The notes under the pieces are model-generated. The model was not told the origin of the DNA. It did no database searches and was given only the letters and a program-made list of their open reading frames with translations. Position numbers and translations under genes: made by a program. DNA of 64,000 nt from Filimonas zeae (lineage in GTDB: Bacteria; Bacteroidota; Bacteroidia; Chitinophagales; Chitinophagaceae), in contig NZ_BMIB01000003.1 of the NCBI RefSeq assembly GCF_014641615.1, positions 682,001 through 746,000 on the forward strand, in the 5' to 3' direction. Shown here piece after piece: positions 33,129 through 41,620 of the stretch (within the stretch, counting starts at the first letter, position 1; every line of letters begins with the position of its first letter).

Positions 33129-34793
33129 CTATATACCCAGCTGATGCGCTTTCGCAGTTTCAATGGCCTCTTCATACCCGGCATCAGCATGTCTTATAAC
33201 ACCCATACCCGGATCATTCCGTAATACACGCGCTAAACGTGCTTCGGCTTCATCGGTACCGTCCGCCACTATTACCATACCTGCGTGAATACTGTACCCC
33301 ATTCCTACCCCGCCGCCGTGGTGCAGACTCACCCAGCTGGCGCCGCCAGCGGTGTTTACCAGTGCGTTCAGGATAGGCCAGTCGGCTACAGCATCGCTGC
33401 CGTCTTTCATGGCTTCTGTTTCGCGGTTGGGGCTGGCTACAGAGCCGGTGTCCAGATGGTCGCGGCCTATTACTATGGGAGCTTTTACTTTGCCGGTGCG
33501 CACCAGGTCGTTAAAGGCCAGACCTGCTTTTTCCCTTTCGCCCTGGCCCAGCCAGCAGATGCGTGCAGGCAGGCCCTGGAAAGCTATTTTTTCTTTGGCC
33601 AGTTTTAACCAGCGTTGCAGGCTTTCATTTTCAGGAAACAGGTTGGCTATCAGTTCATCGGTTACGGCTATGTCTGCCGGGTCGCCGCTGAGGGCTGCCC
33701 AACGGAACGGGCCCTTGCCTTCGCAGAACAGCGGGCGTATGTATGCGGGTACAAAGCCGGGAAAATCGAACGCGTTTTGCACGCCATGCTCTTTAGCGCG
33801 GGCGCGCAGGTTGTTACCATAGTCAAACGTAACAGCGCCCTTCTGCTGCAGGGTAAGCATCAGCTCTACATGTAGTTTCATACTATCATATGCCAGTGCC
33901 AGGTATTTGTCTTTATCTGTCTGGCGTAATTCGTTGGCTGCTGCATTGTCTAAAGTGTGCGGAATATACCCTATCAACGGGTCGTGGGCGCTGGTTTGGT
34001 CGGTAAGCGCATCAACAGCTATGTTTCTTTCAATCAGGCGTTGTAGCAGGTGTATGGCGTTACACAGCACGCCAATGCTCAGGGCTTTACCTTCGGCTTT
34101 GGCCTGTACGGCAGCATCAATAGCTTCGTCAATATTGGTATATTTAATGTCCAGGTATTTTGTTTCCAGCCTTTTATCTATACGCCACTCCTCTACTTCT
34201 GCCACCAGACAAACACCTTCGTTCATGGTAACGCTCAGCGGTTGTGCGCCGCCCATGCCGCCTAAACCGGCGGTAACACTCAGGGTGCCTTTAAGGGTAC
34301 CGTTAAAGTGTTTGCGGGCTACGGCGGCAAAGGTTTCGTACGTGCCCTGTACAATACCCTGCGAGCCTATATAAATCCAGGAGCCGGCAGTCATTTGTCC
34401 GTACATCATCAGTCCTTTTCTTTCCAGCTCATCAAAATGCTGCCAGTTGGCCCAGTTAGGCACCAGCTGCGAGTTGCTTAACAGTACACGTGGCGCATCG
34501 GTATGCGTTTGCAGTATGCCTATGGGTTTGCCGCTTTGTATCAGTAACGTTTCATTGGCTTCCAGTTTTTTCAACCCGGCAATAATATTGTCCAGTGCTT
34601 CAAAGTTACGTGCAGCTTTACCACGGCCTCCGTATACGATCAGATCGTCCGGACGCTCGGCTACCTCGGGGTTCAGGTTGTTCAGCAGCATGCGCAGGGC
34701 TGCTTCCTGTACCCAGCCTTTACAGTTTAACTGTGTTCCGGTGGGTGTTTTATATTTTTCTACATCGTAGTTTTTGTAGGTATTCTGATTCAT
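33129..34793 (-). CDS. hutU: Urocanate hydratase
   Basis: A 554-residue enzyme of normal length. It adds water to urocanate to give imidazolone propionate, the second step of histidine breakdown, with tightly bound NAD acting as electrophile. Characteristic stretches are GTQLNCKGWVQEAALRMLLN, RVLLSNSQLVPNWANW, the NAD-binding GSQGIVQGTYETFAAVARKH, GGMGGAQPLSV and the C-terminal GGASWVSLHHGGGVGMGYSI. It starts 11 bases after hutH on the same strand, so they form one operon. hutI and hutG are not in the window. Confidence 0.97.
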   Translation of the reverse strand: MNQNTYKNYDVEKYKTPTGTQLNCKGWVQEAALRMLLNNLNPEVAERPDDLIVYGGRGKAARNFEALDNIIAGLKKLEANETLLIQSGKPIGILQTHTDAPRVLLSNSQLVPNWANWQHFDELERKGLMMYGQMTAGSWIYIGSQGIVQGTYETFAAVARKHFNGTLKGTLSVTAGLGGMGGAQPLSVTMNEGVCLVAEVEEWRIDKRLETKYLDIKYTNIDEAIDAAVQAKAEGKALSIGVLCNAIHLLQRLIERNIAVDALTDQTSAHDPLIGYIPHTLDNAAANELRQTDKDKYLALAYDSMKLHVELMLTLQQKGAVTFDYGNNLRARAKEHGVQNAFDFPGFVPAYIRPLFCEGKGPFRWAALSGDPADIAVTDELIANLFPENESLQRWLKLAKEKIAFQGLPARICWLGQGEREKAGLAFNDLVRTGKVKAPIVIGRDHLDTGSVASPNRETEAMKDGSDAVADWPILNALVNTAGGASWVSLHHGGGVGMGYSIHAGMVIVADGTDEAEARLARVLRNDPGMGVIRHADAGYEEAIETAKAHQLGI

Positions 34794-34804
34794 AACAGTT
34801 GGTT

Positions 34805-36361
34805 TTATAATGAGAAGGCGGGGTATTGTTCGTTTAAAGTAACGCCCTGTTGAGTGGCCCAGGTGTTTACATGTTGTACAAAGGAGAAATCGCTGAGCAT
34901 TTGCCGTATTTTAAGAATATCCACTGCAAAAATGCGGTCTTCTTCTGCAAAGGATACAAAACTGCGTACGTAGCCGTGAGCAGCTTCCAGTATAGCGCTG
35001 CTTTTGAGCGGGCGGCGGAATTCAATTGCCTGGCAGGCGCTCATAAGTTCAATAGCCAGAATGTATTCCAGATTGTCCAGTACAGTGTTCAGCTTTCGGC
35101 CGCTGATGCTGCCCATGCTTACATGGTCTTCCTGGCCCAGTGAGGTGGGAATGCTGTCTGCGCTGGCGGGGAAACAAAGGGTTTTATTTTCGGTTACCAG
35201 TGCAGCGGTGGTGTACTGCGGTATCATAAACCCGCTGTTAAGGCCCACGTTGTTCATCAGCAGTACGGGCAACCCCCATTTACCTTCCAGCAGCAGGTAG
35301 CTGCGGCGGTCGCTGATGTTACCGGCTTCTGCGGCAGCAAAGCAGCAGTAATCCAGCGGTAGCGCCATGGGTTGACCATGAAAGTTACCGCCGCTGATGG
35401 TATCGTGGGCGGAGAAAATGATAGGGTTATCGGTAACGGAGTTCAACTCGGTTTCAGTAAGCTCTTTCAGGTGCAGCCAGGCGGTTCGGCTGGCACCATG
35501 CACCTGTGGCATGCAGCGCAGAGAGTATGGGTCCTGCACGCGGCCACAGTCAATATGGCTTTGCATAATATCGCTGTTGCCCAGCAGCAGGCGCAGGCGT
35601 TGGGCTACCAGCTGATTGCCGGTATAAGGGCGCAATTGGTGCAGCCTTTCATCAAACGGTGCGCTGGTGCCGGTAAGGGCTTCCAGGCTCATAGCCCCTA
35701 TAATATCGGCTGCTTCAAGCGCGTAGTGCATACGCTCCACCGCTTTTACCGCAAACGACAGAATAAACTGGGTGCCGTTAATCAGCGCCAGACCTTCTTT
35801 AGGGCCCAGTTGTACAGGAGCCAGGTTGTATTGCTGCAGTACTTCGCGGGTGGGTTTAATTTCACCGTTTACTATCACCTCACCCAGCCCTATCAGGGGC
35901 AGACACAGGTGCGACAGCGGCGCCAGATCTCCGGAGGCGCCTACGGAACCTTTCTCGGGCACTACAGGTATAATATCGTTGTCAATATGCCATATCATCC
36001 GCTCCAGTGTACTCAGCTGTGCGCCGGAAAAGCCCTGGGCCAGTGCATGCACTTTGGTTATAAGCATAATTTTAGCCACTTCGGTGGGTATGGGGTTGCC
36101 TACCCCTACGCTATGGCTCTGTAATATTTTGTATTGCAGTGTGCGTGTGTCTTCTGCGCTGATGCTGGTATTGGCCAGAATGCCAAAGCCTGTGTTAATA
36201 CCGTATACGGTGGTTTGCTGGTCTACAATCTTCTGCACATGCGCTTCGCTGGCGGCAATGGCCTGGCGGGCACTATCGTGTAATATGCCTTTCAGCTGCC
36301 GTTTGGCTATGGCCAGGGTATGGGCTACTGTAAGGCGGTCGGTTCCGTAATGAAAGTTCAT
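34805..36361 (-). CDS. hutH: Histidine ammonia-lyase
   Basis: A 518-residue enzyme that removes ammonia from histidine to form urocanate. The MIO cofactor forms from Ala142-Ser143-Gly144 in GSVGASGDLAPLSH. Other family features are YGINTGFGILANT (53-65) and SIPTSLGQEDHVSMGS. Everything needed for catalysis is present. It is the first gene of the hutHU operon. A MarR-type regulator gene ends 82 bases upstream on the same strand and may control it. Confidence 0.97.
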   Translation of the reverse strand: MNFHYGTDRLTVAHTLAIAKRQLKGILHDSARQAIAASEAHVQKIVDQQTTVYGINTGFGILANTSISAEDTRTLQYKILQSHSVGVGNPIPTEVAKIMLITKVHALAQGFSGAQLSTLERMIWHIDNDIIPVVPEKGSVGASGDLAPLSHLCLPLIGLGEVIVNGEIKPTREVLQQYNLAPVQLGPKEGLALINGTQFILSFAVKAVERMHYALEAADIIGAMSLEALTGTSAPFDERLHQLRPYTGNQLVAQRLRLLLGNSDIMQSHIDCGRVQDPYSLRCMPQVHGASRTAWLHLKELTETELNSVTDNPIIFSAHDTISGGNFHGQPMALPLDYCCFAAAEAGNISDRRSYLLLEGKWGLPVLLMNNVGLNSGFMIPQYTTAALVTENKTLCFPASADSIPTSLGQEDHVSMGSISGRKLNTVLDNLEYILAIELMSACQAIEFRRPLKSSAILEAAHGYVRSFVSFAEEDRIFAVDILKIRQMLSDFSFVQHVNTWATQQGVTLNEQYPAFSL

Positions 36362-36442
36362 AGCTGTGGTAGTATTTATATATGGGCCGGTGCCAACCGG
36401 CTGTTGGGGAATATAGTTTATATGCCTGGGGTGAATGCAGGC

Positions 36443-36931
36443 TTAAGGACTTTGCAGATGCGTTTCGATACGACTGAGCAGCGGCGTTTGTTCCAGCCGG
36501 TTTTCTATATCGGTAATAGCACTGAGCAGGTGTTTGCTGTGTTCTCCTTCCTGTATCAGCTGCTCCATGGCCTGCTGCAGGGCAGTCCAGACCGGTAATA
36601 CCTGCGCCAGTATTTTTCTGCCTTTGGGGCTAAAGGTTACCAGCTTTTTACGCGCGTCATCGGGCGTGGTGGCGGTTTTAAGTATCTTCTTCTCCTGAAG
36701 GCTGCTTACCAGCTGGCTGGCAGCGCTGTGGCTTACCTCCAGCTGTGTGGCAATATCGCTGATGCTTACGGCTTCCTGTTGCGACAACAGATAGAATACC
36801 GGAAACCACGAGGCTTCAAAAGGAATGTCGTGCGATTTGTAAATACGGTTAACATCGCTTAGGAAGGCATCGCTAAGCCTTTTGAGGCGGCTGCCAAACA
36901 CCAGTACTCCGAGTGATTGATAGAAATTCAT
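36443..36931 (-). CDS. MarR-family transcription regulator
   Basis: A 162-residue regulator from the ATG at 36931 (MNFYQSLGVLVFGSRLKRLS). The ORF is open to 37099 but the extra residues overlap the histidine kinase gene and look untranslated. The winged helix is clear: VSISDIATQLEVSHSAASQL, VSSLQEKKILKTATTPDDAR, KKLVTFSPKGRKIL. An 18-base palindrome lies six bases before its start codon, so it is probably autoregulated. Next to hutHU it could also control histidine use (inference). The ligand is unknown. Confidence 0.88.
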   Translation of the reverse strand: MNFYQSLGVLVFGSRLKRLSDAFLSDVNRIYKSHDIPFEASWFPVFYLLSQQEAVSISDIATQLEVSHSAASQLVSSLQEKKILKTATTPDDARKKLVTFSPKGRKILAQVLPVWTALQQAMEQLIQEGEHSKHLLSAITDIENRLEQTPLLSRIETHLQSP

Positions 36932-36936
36932 GTAAT

Positions 36937-36954
36937 TATATAAGTGCTTATATA
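36937..36954. promoter_or_regulatory. Probable MarR operator (18-bp palindrome)
   Basis: TATATAAG (36937-36944), two central bases TG, then CTTATATA (36947-36954): perfect eight-base arms. Its position 6 bases upstream of the MarR start codon suits autorepression. The size matches known MarR operators. The region before hutH has only a partial match (TATTTATATATG near 36374). Confidence 0.65.
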
Positions 36955-37043
36955 AATCGAAGATACTACATTCCCCGGAATGAAAAATGCCGCACGTTGT
37001 TAAAACAGTGCGGCAGAATAATATGGCAGATGCTATATGAAAA

Positions 37044-38441
37044 TTAACGTGGTTGCAAGGGAATATTGATGCGGAATATGCTGCCCTCCCCTTCCACACT
37101 GCTTACTTCAATATCACCTTCCAGCAAATCCAGCAGTTTTCTTACAATACCCAGGCCCAGGCCCGCACCTCCTTTGTGGTAGGCAGTTTCGTATTCATTA
37201 AAAATACTGCCTATGCGGCCGGCTGCTATGCCGGTGCCTTCATCGCGTATTTTCAGCATCAGACGATTGTCTTCTACCCAGCAGTGTATGTAAATGCTTT
37301 TATTGCGTGGCGTAAACTGAAACGCGTTGCCCATAAGGTTAAAGAATACCTGGGTAATACGGGTTTTATCGGTTTTAATGGTAGCCGGTACATTTTCATC
37401 TACCCGCTGGTGAATGTTTATTTTTCTTTCGCGGGCCATTACGCCATATACCAGTACCGATTTTTGCAGCCATTCACGTACATCAAATTCCTCGTAATAT
37501 AAATGCAGTTCGCGGCCTGCTTCCAGGCGGGAATAGTCCAGTACATTGCTTACCACGTTGCGCAGGTGCTGGCCGCTGCTATAAATACATTCTATCAGTT
37601 CCTGCTCTTCCAACGGGGTTAAAAACGGGGCTTTTTTATGCTTTAACAGCCGCTCTGTAAAGCCGAGAATGCTGTTAACGGGGTTTCTTACCTCGTGATT
37701 GTTTTCCTGTAAAAAGGCGGTTTTAAGGCGGTTGGCACCCTGCAGCTGCACTATCAGTTTGTTGAGTTCTTCTGTACGTAACAGCACCTGCTGCTCCAGA
37801 CTTTCTGAGTGCATGAGTAACTCCTGGTGACTGATATCGAGCTGATAAAACAACTCGCGCGATTTACGCAGCATACCCACCAGTTTTTGCTGGTGCATAC
37901 TCAGCAGTATAAAATTCAGCAGTATTACCACAAAAAGAATGAGCCAGCGGAATATCTGCTCCTGCTGGTAGGAAAAAAACAGCGGGCGTATCCAGTCGTT
38001 TGAATAATTCAGTTCCAGAAAAGTAAGGCATACTACCGGTAGCAGGGCGCTGCCATAGATGAGTTTTTTATCATCGGGCCGGAACAACAGCGCTGAAATA
38101 CTGATCATAAAAATAGAGAGGTACTGTACCTGGGCCACATTGCCCAGAATAATGCCGTAATACAGCATTACCAGGCAGTACACTATCTGCAGCAGAAAAC
38201 CCGTAAGCCGGTAGTTTTCTTTACCGGTAAACCATTTAACACTGAAAAAGAGTACGCAAAAGCCTATAGCAGGGGCCAGTATCAGCCACTCGCGCGATAC
38301 AGCATAGAACAACAGACCATATACCACTACCAGAATGCCGGTATATCCACAGATTAATTGTACAATATGCCATCTTTGTTTGCCTTCTTCTTCCTGGGGG
38401 CTGGTAATACGTCTTTTACCGGTTACGCCAATTTCAACCAT
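37044..38441 (-). CDS. Membrane sensor histidine kinase
   Basis: A 465-residue kinase. About six hydrophobic segments lie between 25 and 182 (HIVQLICGYTGILVVVYGLL, then FRWLILFVVILLNFILLSM). A coiled coil (about 185-240) leads to the HisKA domain with phosphorylated His249 in NNHEVRNPVNSILGF. The ATP-binding domain has the N box NLMGNAFQFTPRNK, G1 DEGTGIAAG and G2 GGAGLGLGIVRKL. No response regulator is adjacent, so it is an orphan. Its membrane part is not a family I can name. Start at 38441; the divergent symporter gene begins 246 bases away. Confidence 0.9.
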   Translation of the reverse strand: MVEIGVTGKRRITSPQEEEGKQRWHIVQLICGYTGILVVVYGLLFYAVSREWLILAPAIGFCVLFFSVKWFTGKENYRLTGFLLQIVYCLVMLYYGIILGNVAQVQYLSIFMISISALLFRPDDKKLIYGSALLPVVCLTFLELNYSNDWIRPLFFSYQQEQIFRWLILFVVILLNFILLSMHQQKLVGMLRKSRELFYQLDISHQELLMHSESLEQQVLLRTEELNKLIVQLQGANRLKTAFLQENNHEVRNPVNSILGFTERLLKHKKAPFLTPLEEQELIECIYSSGQHLRNVVSNVLDYSRLEAGRELHLYYEEFDVREWLQKSVLVYGVMARERKINIHQRVDENVPATIKTDKTRITQVFFNLMGNAFQFTPRNKSIYIHCWVEDNRLMLKIRDEGTGIAAGRIGSIFNEYETAYHKGGAGLGLGIVRKLLDLLEGDIEVSSVEGEGSIFRINIPLQPR

Positions 38442-38687
38442 TCACTGTGTTTTACAAAATAAGGGATACGAAACAGTTTCCGCAGGCAGTGGATTTTAGA
38501 GAGACAAGCAGTGTGTCCTGTTACGAATATAGGGGTATAAAGGGGATATTGCCAATAATAAACGATTAAAATATAACCGTTTGGGGTTTATTGCTACCTG
38601 TTAACCCGGTATTATGGCAGCGGGCAGATGTGCTGCTACAGGGTATTATGAAGGCGGATTGATATATTCGTAGTAACACTTTAACGT

Positions 38688-39926
38688 ATGAGCGAGGGCA
38701 CACGATCTTTTCTGCGCAATTACAGCAGCATACTGTGGCTGATGGGTGGCATTGCCGCAGGTACCATTGCGGGGCTGTGGCTGGGGCCGGATACCGGCCT
38801 GTTAAAACCCATAGGCGATATTTTTATTAACCTGCTGTTTATGGCCGTTATTCCACTGGTGTTTTTTGCCATAAGCTCGGCTGTGGCGGCGGTAGAGGGT
38901 AGCAGCCGGCTGGGCAGGTTGTTTGCTGTAATGCTGCTGGTTTTTACCGGCACCGCATTGGTAGCGGCCGTGTTTACATTGCTGGGGGTGTATGTTTTTC
39001 CGGTACACCAGGTGGTGGGTAAAGCGGGTGACATACCGGTACATGGTGAGGTGACGGACTTAGGTACCCAGCTTACCCAGCTGTTTACCGTAAGTGAGTT
39101 TTACGAACTGCTTTCGCGCAAAAGCATGCTTCCGCTGATTATATTTTCACTGCTTACGGGCTTTGCTGCCCGGCAGGCGGGCGATAAGGGTGTGGCCTTC
39201 CGGCAGTTTCTGCTGTCGGGTAACGAAGTAATGAAACAACTGCTTACCTATATTATGAAGCTGGCCCCCGTGGGCCTGGGTGCATATTTTGCCTACCAGG
39301 TGGGCACGGTAGGGCCGCAGTTGTTTGGTACTTATGCACGGTCGCTGGGCCTGTACTATGTACTGGGTTTGTTATACTACCTGATTTTTTTTACGTTGTA
39401 CGCTTTTATAGCACGTGGTAAAGAAGGGGTACGCCTGTACTGGAAAAACAACCTGGTACCCAGCCTTACAGCGGTAGGTACCTGTAGCAGTGTGGCCAGC
39501 ATACCCGCCAACCTGGAAGCGGCTGCCCGCATGAAAATACCTGCTGCCGTGCGGAATATTGTGGTGCCACTGGGCGCCACCCTGCATAAAGAAGGCTCCT
39601 CCATTTCTTCCATGATTAAGATTGCCGTAGTATTTGCCATGTTTAACAAACCGCTGAGCGGTGTGGACACCCTGGCGCTGGCCCTGGGCATATCTGTAGT
39701 GGTAAGCATGGTAGAAGGTGGCATACCTAACGGCGGTTATATTGGCGAACTGCTGGTGATGAGTGTGTACCAGTTTCCGCCGGAAGCTTTGCCTGCGGTA
39801 ATGATAATTGGTACACTGGTAGACCCTATGGCTACGCTGCTGAACGTAACGGGCGATACGGCTTCGGCCATGCTGGTAGGGCGCTTTATGCGGCTGAAGC
39901 CGGAGGAGGTGGAAGCGGCTGCCTGA
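38688..39926 (+). CDS. Dicarboxylate/amino acid:cation symporter (DAACS family)
   Basis: A 412-residue inner-membrane transporter of the glutamate/dicarboxylate symporter fold. Visible features are the N-terminal LWLMGGIAAGTIAGLWLGPD, FINLLFMAVIPLVFFAISSA, hairpin 1 GTCSSVASIPANLEAA, the TM7 region VPLGATLHKEGSSISSM, hairpin 2 SMVEGGIPNGGYIGE and the TM8 region MATLLNVTGDTASAMLVGR. Compared with GltP, GATINMDG is replaced by GATLHKEG and SSS by TCSS, so the substrate may differ. A single gene, divergent from the histidine kinase. The sensor and carrier may be functionally linked (inference). Confidence 0.92.
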   Translation: MSEGTRSFLRNYSSILWLMGGIAAGTIAGLWLGPDTGLLKPIGDIFINLLFMAVIPLVFFAISSAVAAVEGSSRLGRLFAVMLLVFTGTALVAAVFTLLGVYVFPVHQVVGKAGDIPVHGEVTDLGTQLTQLFTVSEFYELLSRKSMLPLIIFSLLTGFAARQAGDKGVAFRQFLLSGNEVMKQLLTYIMKLAPVGLGAYFAYQVGTVGPQLFGTYARSLGLYYVLGLLYYLIFFTLYAFIARGKEGVRLYWKNNLVPSLTAVGTCSSVASIPANLEAAARMKIPAAVRNIVVPLGATLHKEGSSISSMIKIAVVFAMFNKPLSGVDTLALALGISVVVSMVEGGIPNGGYIGELLVMSVYQFPPEALPAVMIIGTLVDPMATLLNVTGDTASAMLVGRFMRLKPEEVEAAA

Positions 39927-40007
39927 TGGTGATAGTATTTGTACTGTTAAAACGGAAAAACCTGTATATTAGACTCTTAGACACATACTTACCTAAACCT
40001 GAACTAT

Positions 40008-40652
40008 ATGAGTATACAACAGGCATATAATAGCTGGGCTGTACAATACGATACCAACGATAACAAAACACGCGATCTGGAAGCGGGGGTACTGCGCGAA
40101 GTACTCAGCGGCATTCCTTTCAGTACCTGCCTGGAAATTGGCTGCGGTACGGGGAAGAATACGGTTTGGCTGGCAGAGAAAACCAATGGCTGTGTTACGG
40201 CGGTTGATTTTTCGGAAGCTATGCTGGCCAAAGCCCGGGAAAAAGTAACTTCTTTTGGCGTAAGCTTTTACCAGGCAGATATTCTGGAACCGTGGACTTT
40301 TCGTGAGCGGTTGTACGAGCTGGTTACTTTTAGTCTGGTACTGGAACATATTGAGCAGCTGCAGCCGGTACTGAAAAAGGCATCGGAATCGCTGCATCCC
40401 GGTGGGCATGTGTACATTGGCGAGTTGCATCCGTTTAAACAATATGCTGGCAGTAAAGCCCGCTTTGATACGGCAGAGGGCCGCCAGGTGGTACAGTGTT
40501 ATACGCACCATATTTCAGATTTTACAAAAGCTGCCCAGGCCTGCGGGCTTTCGGTAGTGTTTATTGAAGAATATTTTGATGAAAACAACCGGGCAGATAT
40601 ACCCCGTGTAATAGCGATTGTACTACGTAAAGAAGCGGAGGTAGAGGAATAA
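40008..40652 (+). CDS. Class I SAM-dependent methyltransferase
   Basis: A 214-residue methyltransferase. Motif I is CLEIGCGTGKNTVWLAE at about 43-59; TAVDFSEAMLAKAREK follows as the acidic strand 2; LVTFSLVLEHIEQLQP is motif post-II. Similar to UbiE/Methyltransf_11 enzymes. It shares the ATG/TAA junction with the next gene (one-base overlap at 40652), so they are co-translated. The substrate is unknown. Confidence 0.9.
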   Translation: MSIQQAYNSWAVQYDTNDNKTRDLEAGVLREVLSGIPFSTCLEIGCGTGKNTVWLAEKTNGCVTAVDFSEAMLAKAREKVTSFGVSFYQADILEPWTFRERLYELVTFSLVLEHIEQLQPVLKKASESLHPGGHVYIGELHPFKQYAGSKARFDTAEGRQVVQCYTHHISDFTKAAQACGLSVVFIEEYFDENNRADIPRVIAIVLRKEAEVEE

Positions 40653-41533
40653 TGATACCCCTGACTATTTCGGGCTATTCCACCGCCCTGTTTGCAACCT
40701 GGTATTTTGTGGAGGAACTGGGGTTATTGCTGGATGCCGGAGACGGTGTTAGCGCAGCCCTGTTACAGAAAGCCCGTAAAATAAACCATGTATTTATTTC
40801 ACATGCCGACCGCGACCATCTGACGGGCTTACTGCAACTGAACCAGCTGAATGCGCGGCCGGGTTATCCGGTTATTTATTACCCGCGTGATTGTACTTCT
40901 TTCCCTGCCATGGAAGCTTTTTCGGTAAAGTTTGATCCCCATGTGTCTGGTACGGTATGGCAGCCATTAATAGCACCATCCGCAACATATATTAAGGATG
41001 ATGTGGTGGTAAAAGCACACCGCAACGGGCATGTAGTGGTGGCGCCGGAACTGATGAAAAGCTTTGGTTATACGGTTACCCAGGTAAAACAGAAGCTGAA
41101 GCCGGAGCTGCTGCATTTGCCGGGTGAGGATATTAAGCGGCTGATACAGGAACATGGGCGGGAAGCAGTGAGCATAGAGGTTAGCCAGCCACTGCTGGGG
41201 TATTCCGGCGATACGCCTGTGGAAGACTGGGGCCTGTGGGATGGTATTCCGGTGCTGATACATGAGGCTACTTTTCTGGAATCAGAAGGAGCAATAAAGG
41301 AAAAGCCTACAGCGCATAAACACAGTACATTGGAGCAGGTACTGGAAATGGTGGCCAATATTAAGCTGGAAAAGCTGGTATTGGGGCATTTTTCATCACG
41401 CTATTCAGCCGATGTAATTGATAACCGCATCCGGGAGCTGTGTAAGCATTATGGCATTTCCATTCCGGTATACCGGATATTGCCAGGTGTAACACAGTAC
41501 GATATCTTAAACAGCTATCCGGTTAACCGTTAA
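40652..41533 (+). CDS. Metallo-beta-lactamase-fold hydrolase (RNase Z-like)
   Basis: A 293-residue hydrolase. The metal-binding motif is HADRDH (51-56) in NHVFISHADRDHLTGL. Further ligands are probable in LGYSGDTP and in VLGHFSSRYS near the end; LIHEATFLESE fits the RNase Z-type arrangement. RNase Z proper uses HxHxDH, here HxDRDH, so the first part of the motif deviates. Overlap with the methyltransferase gene suggests a joint role, possibly RNA or cofactor processing. I do not claim tRNA 3' processing. Confidence 0.82.
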   Translation: MIPLTISGYSTALFATWYFVEELGLLLDAGDGVSAALLQKARKINHVFISHADRDHLTGLLQLNQLNARPGYPVIYYPRDCTSFPAMEAFSVKFDPHVSGTVWQPLIAPSATYIKDDVVVKAHRNGHVVVAPELMKSFGYTVTQVKQKLKPELLHLPGEDIKRLIQEHGREAVSIEVSQPLLGYSGDTPVEDWGLWDGIPVLIHEATFLESEGAIKEKPTAHKHSTLEQVLEMVANIKLEKLVLGHFSSRYSADVIDNRIRELCKHYGISIPVYRILPGVTQYDILNSYPVNR

Positions 41534-41534
41534 A

Positions 41535-41569
41535 ATTCCTGTTATAAACCAACCGCTTATAACAGGAAT
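41535..41569 (+). terminator. Strong hairpin after methyltransferase/hydrolase pair
   Basis: ATTCCTGTTATAA (41535-41547) and TTATAACAGGAAT (41557-41569) form a perfect 13-base-pair stem with a 9-base loop. T run weak. It separates the pair from the next gene. Confidence 0.65.
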
Positions 41570-41620
41570 CGGTGGGTATTGAATTAATCGGCCTATATTG
41601 CGGAAAATTTTCAATCTCTC

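Noticed and set aside
36932..37099. 56-residue N-terminal extension of the MarR protein
   Set aside because: It overlaps the end of the histidine kinase gene and covers the operator palindrome.
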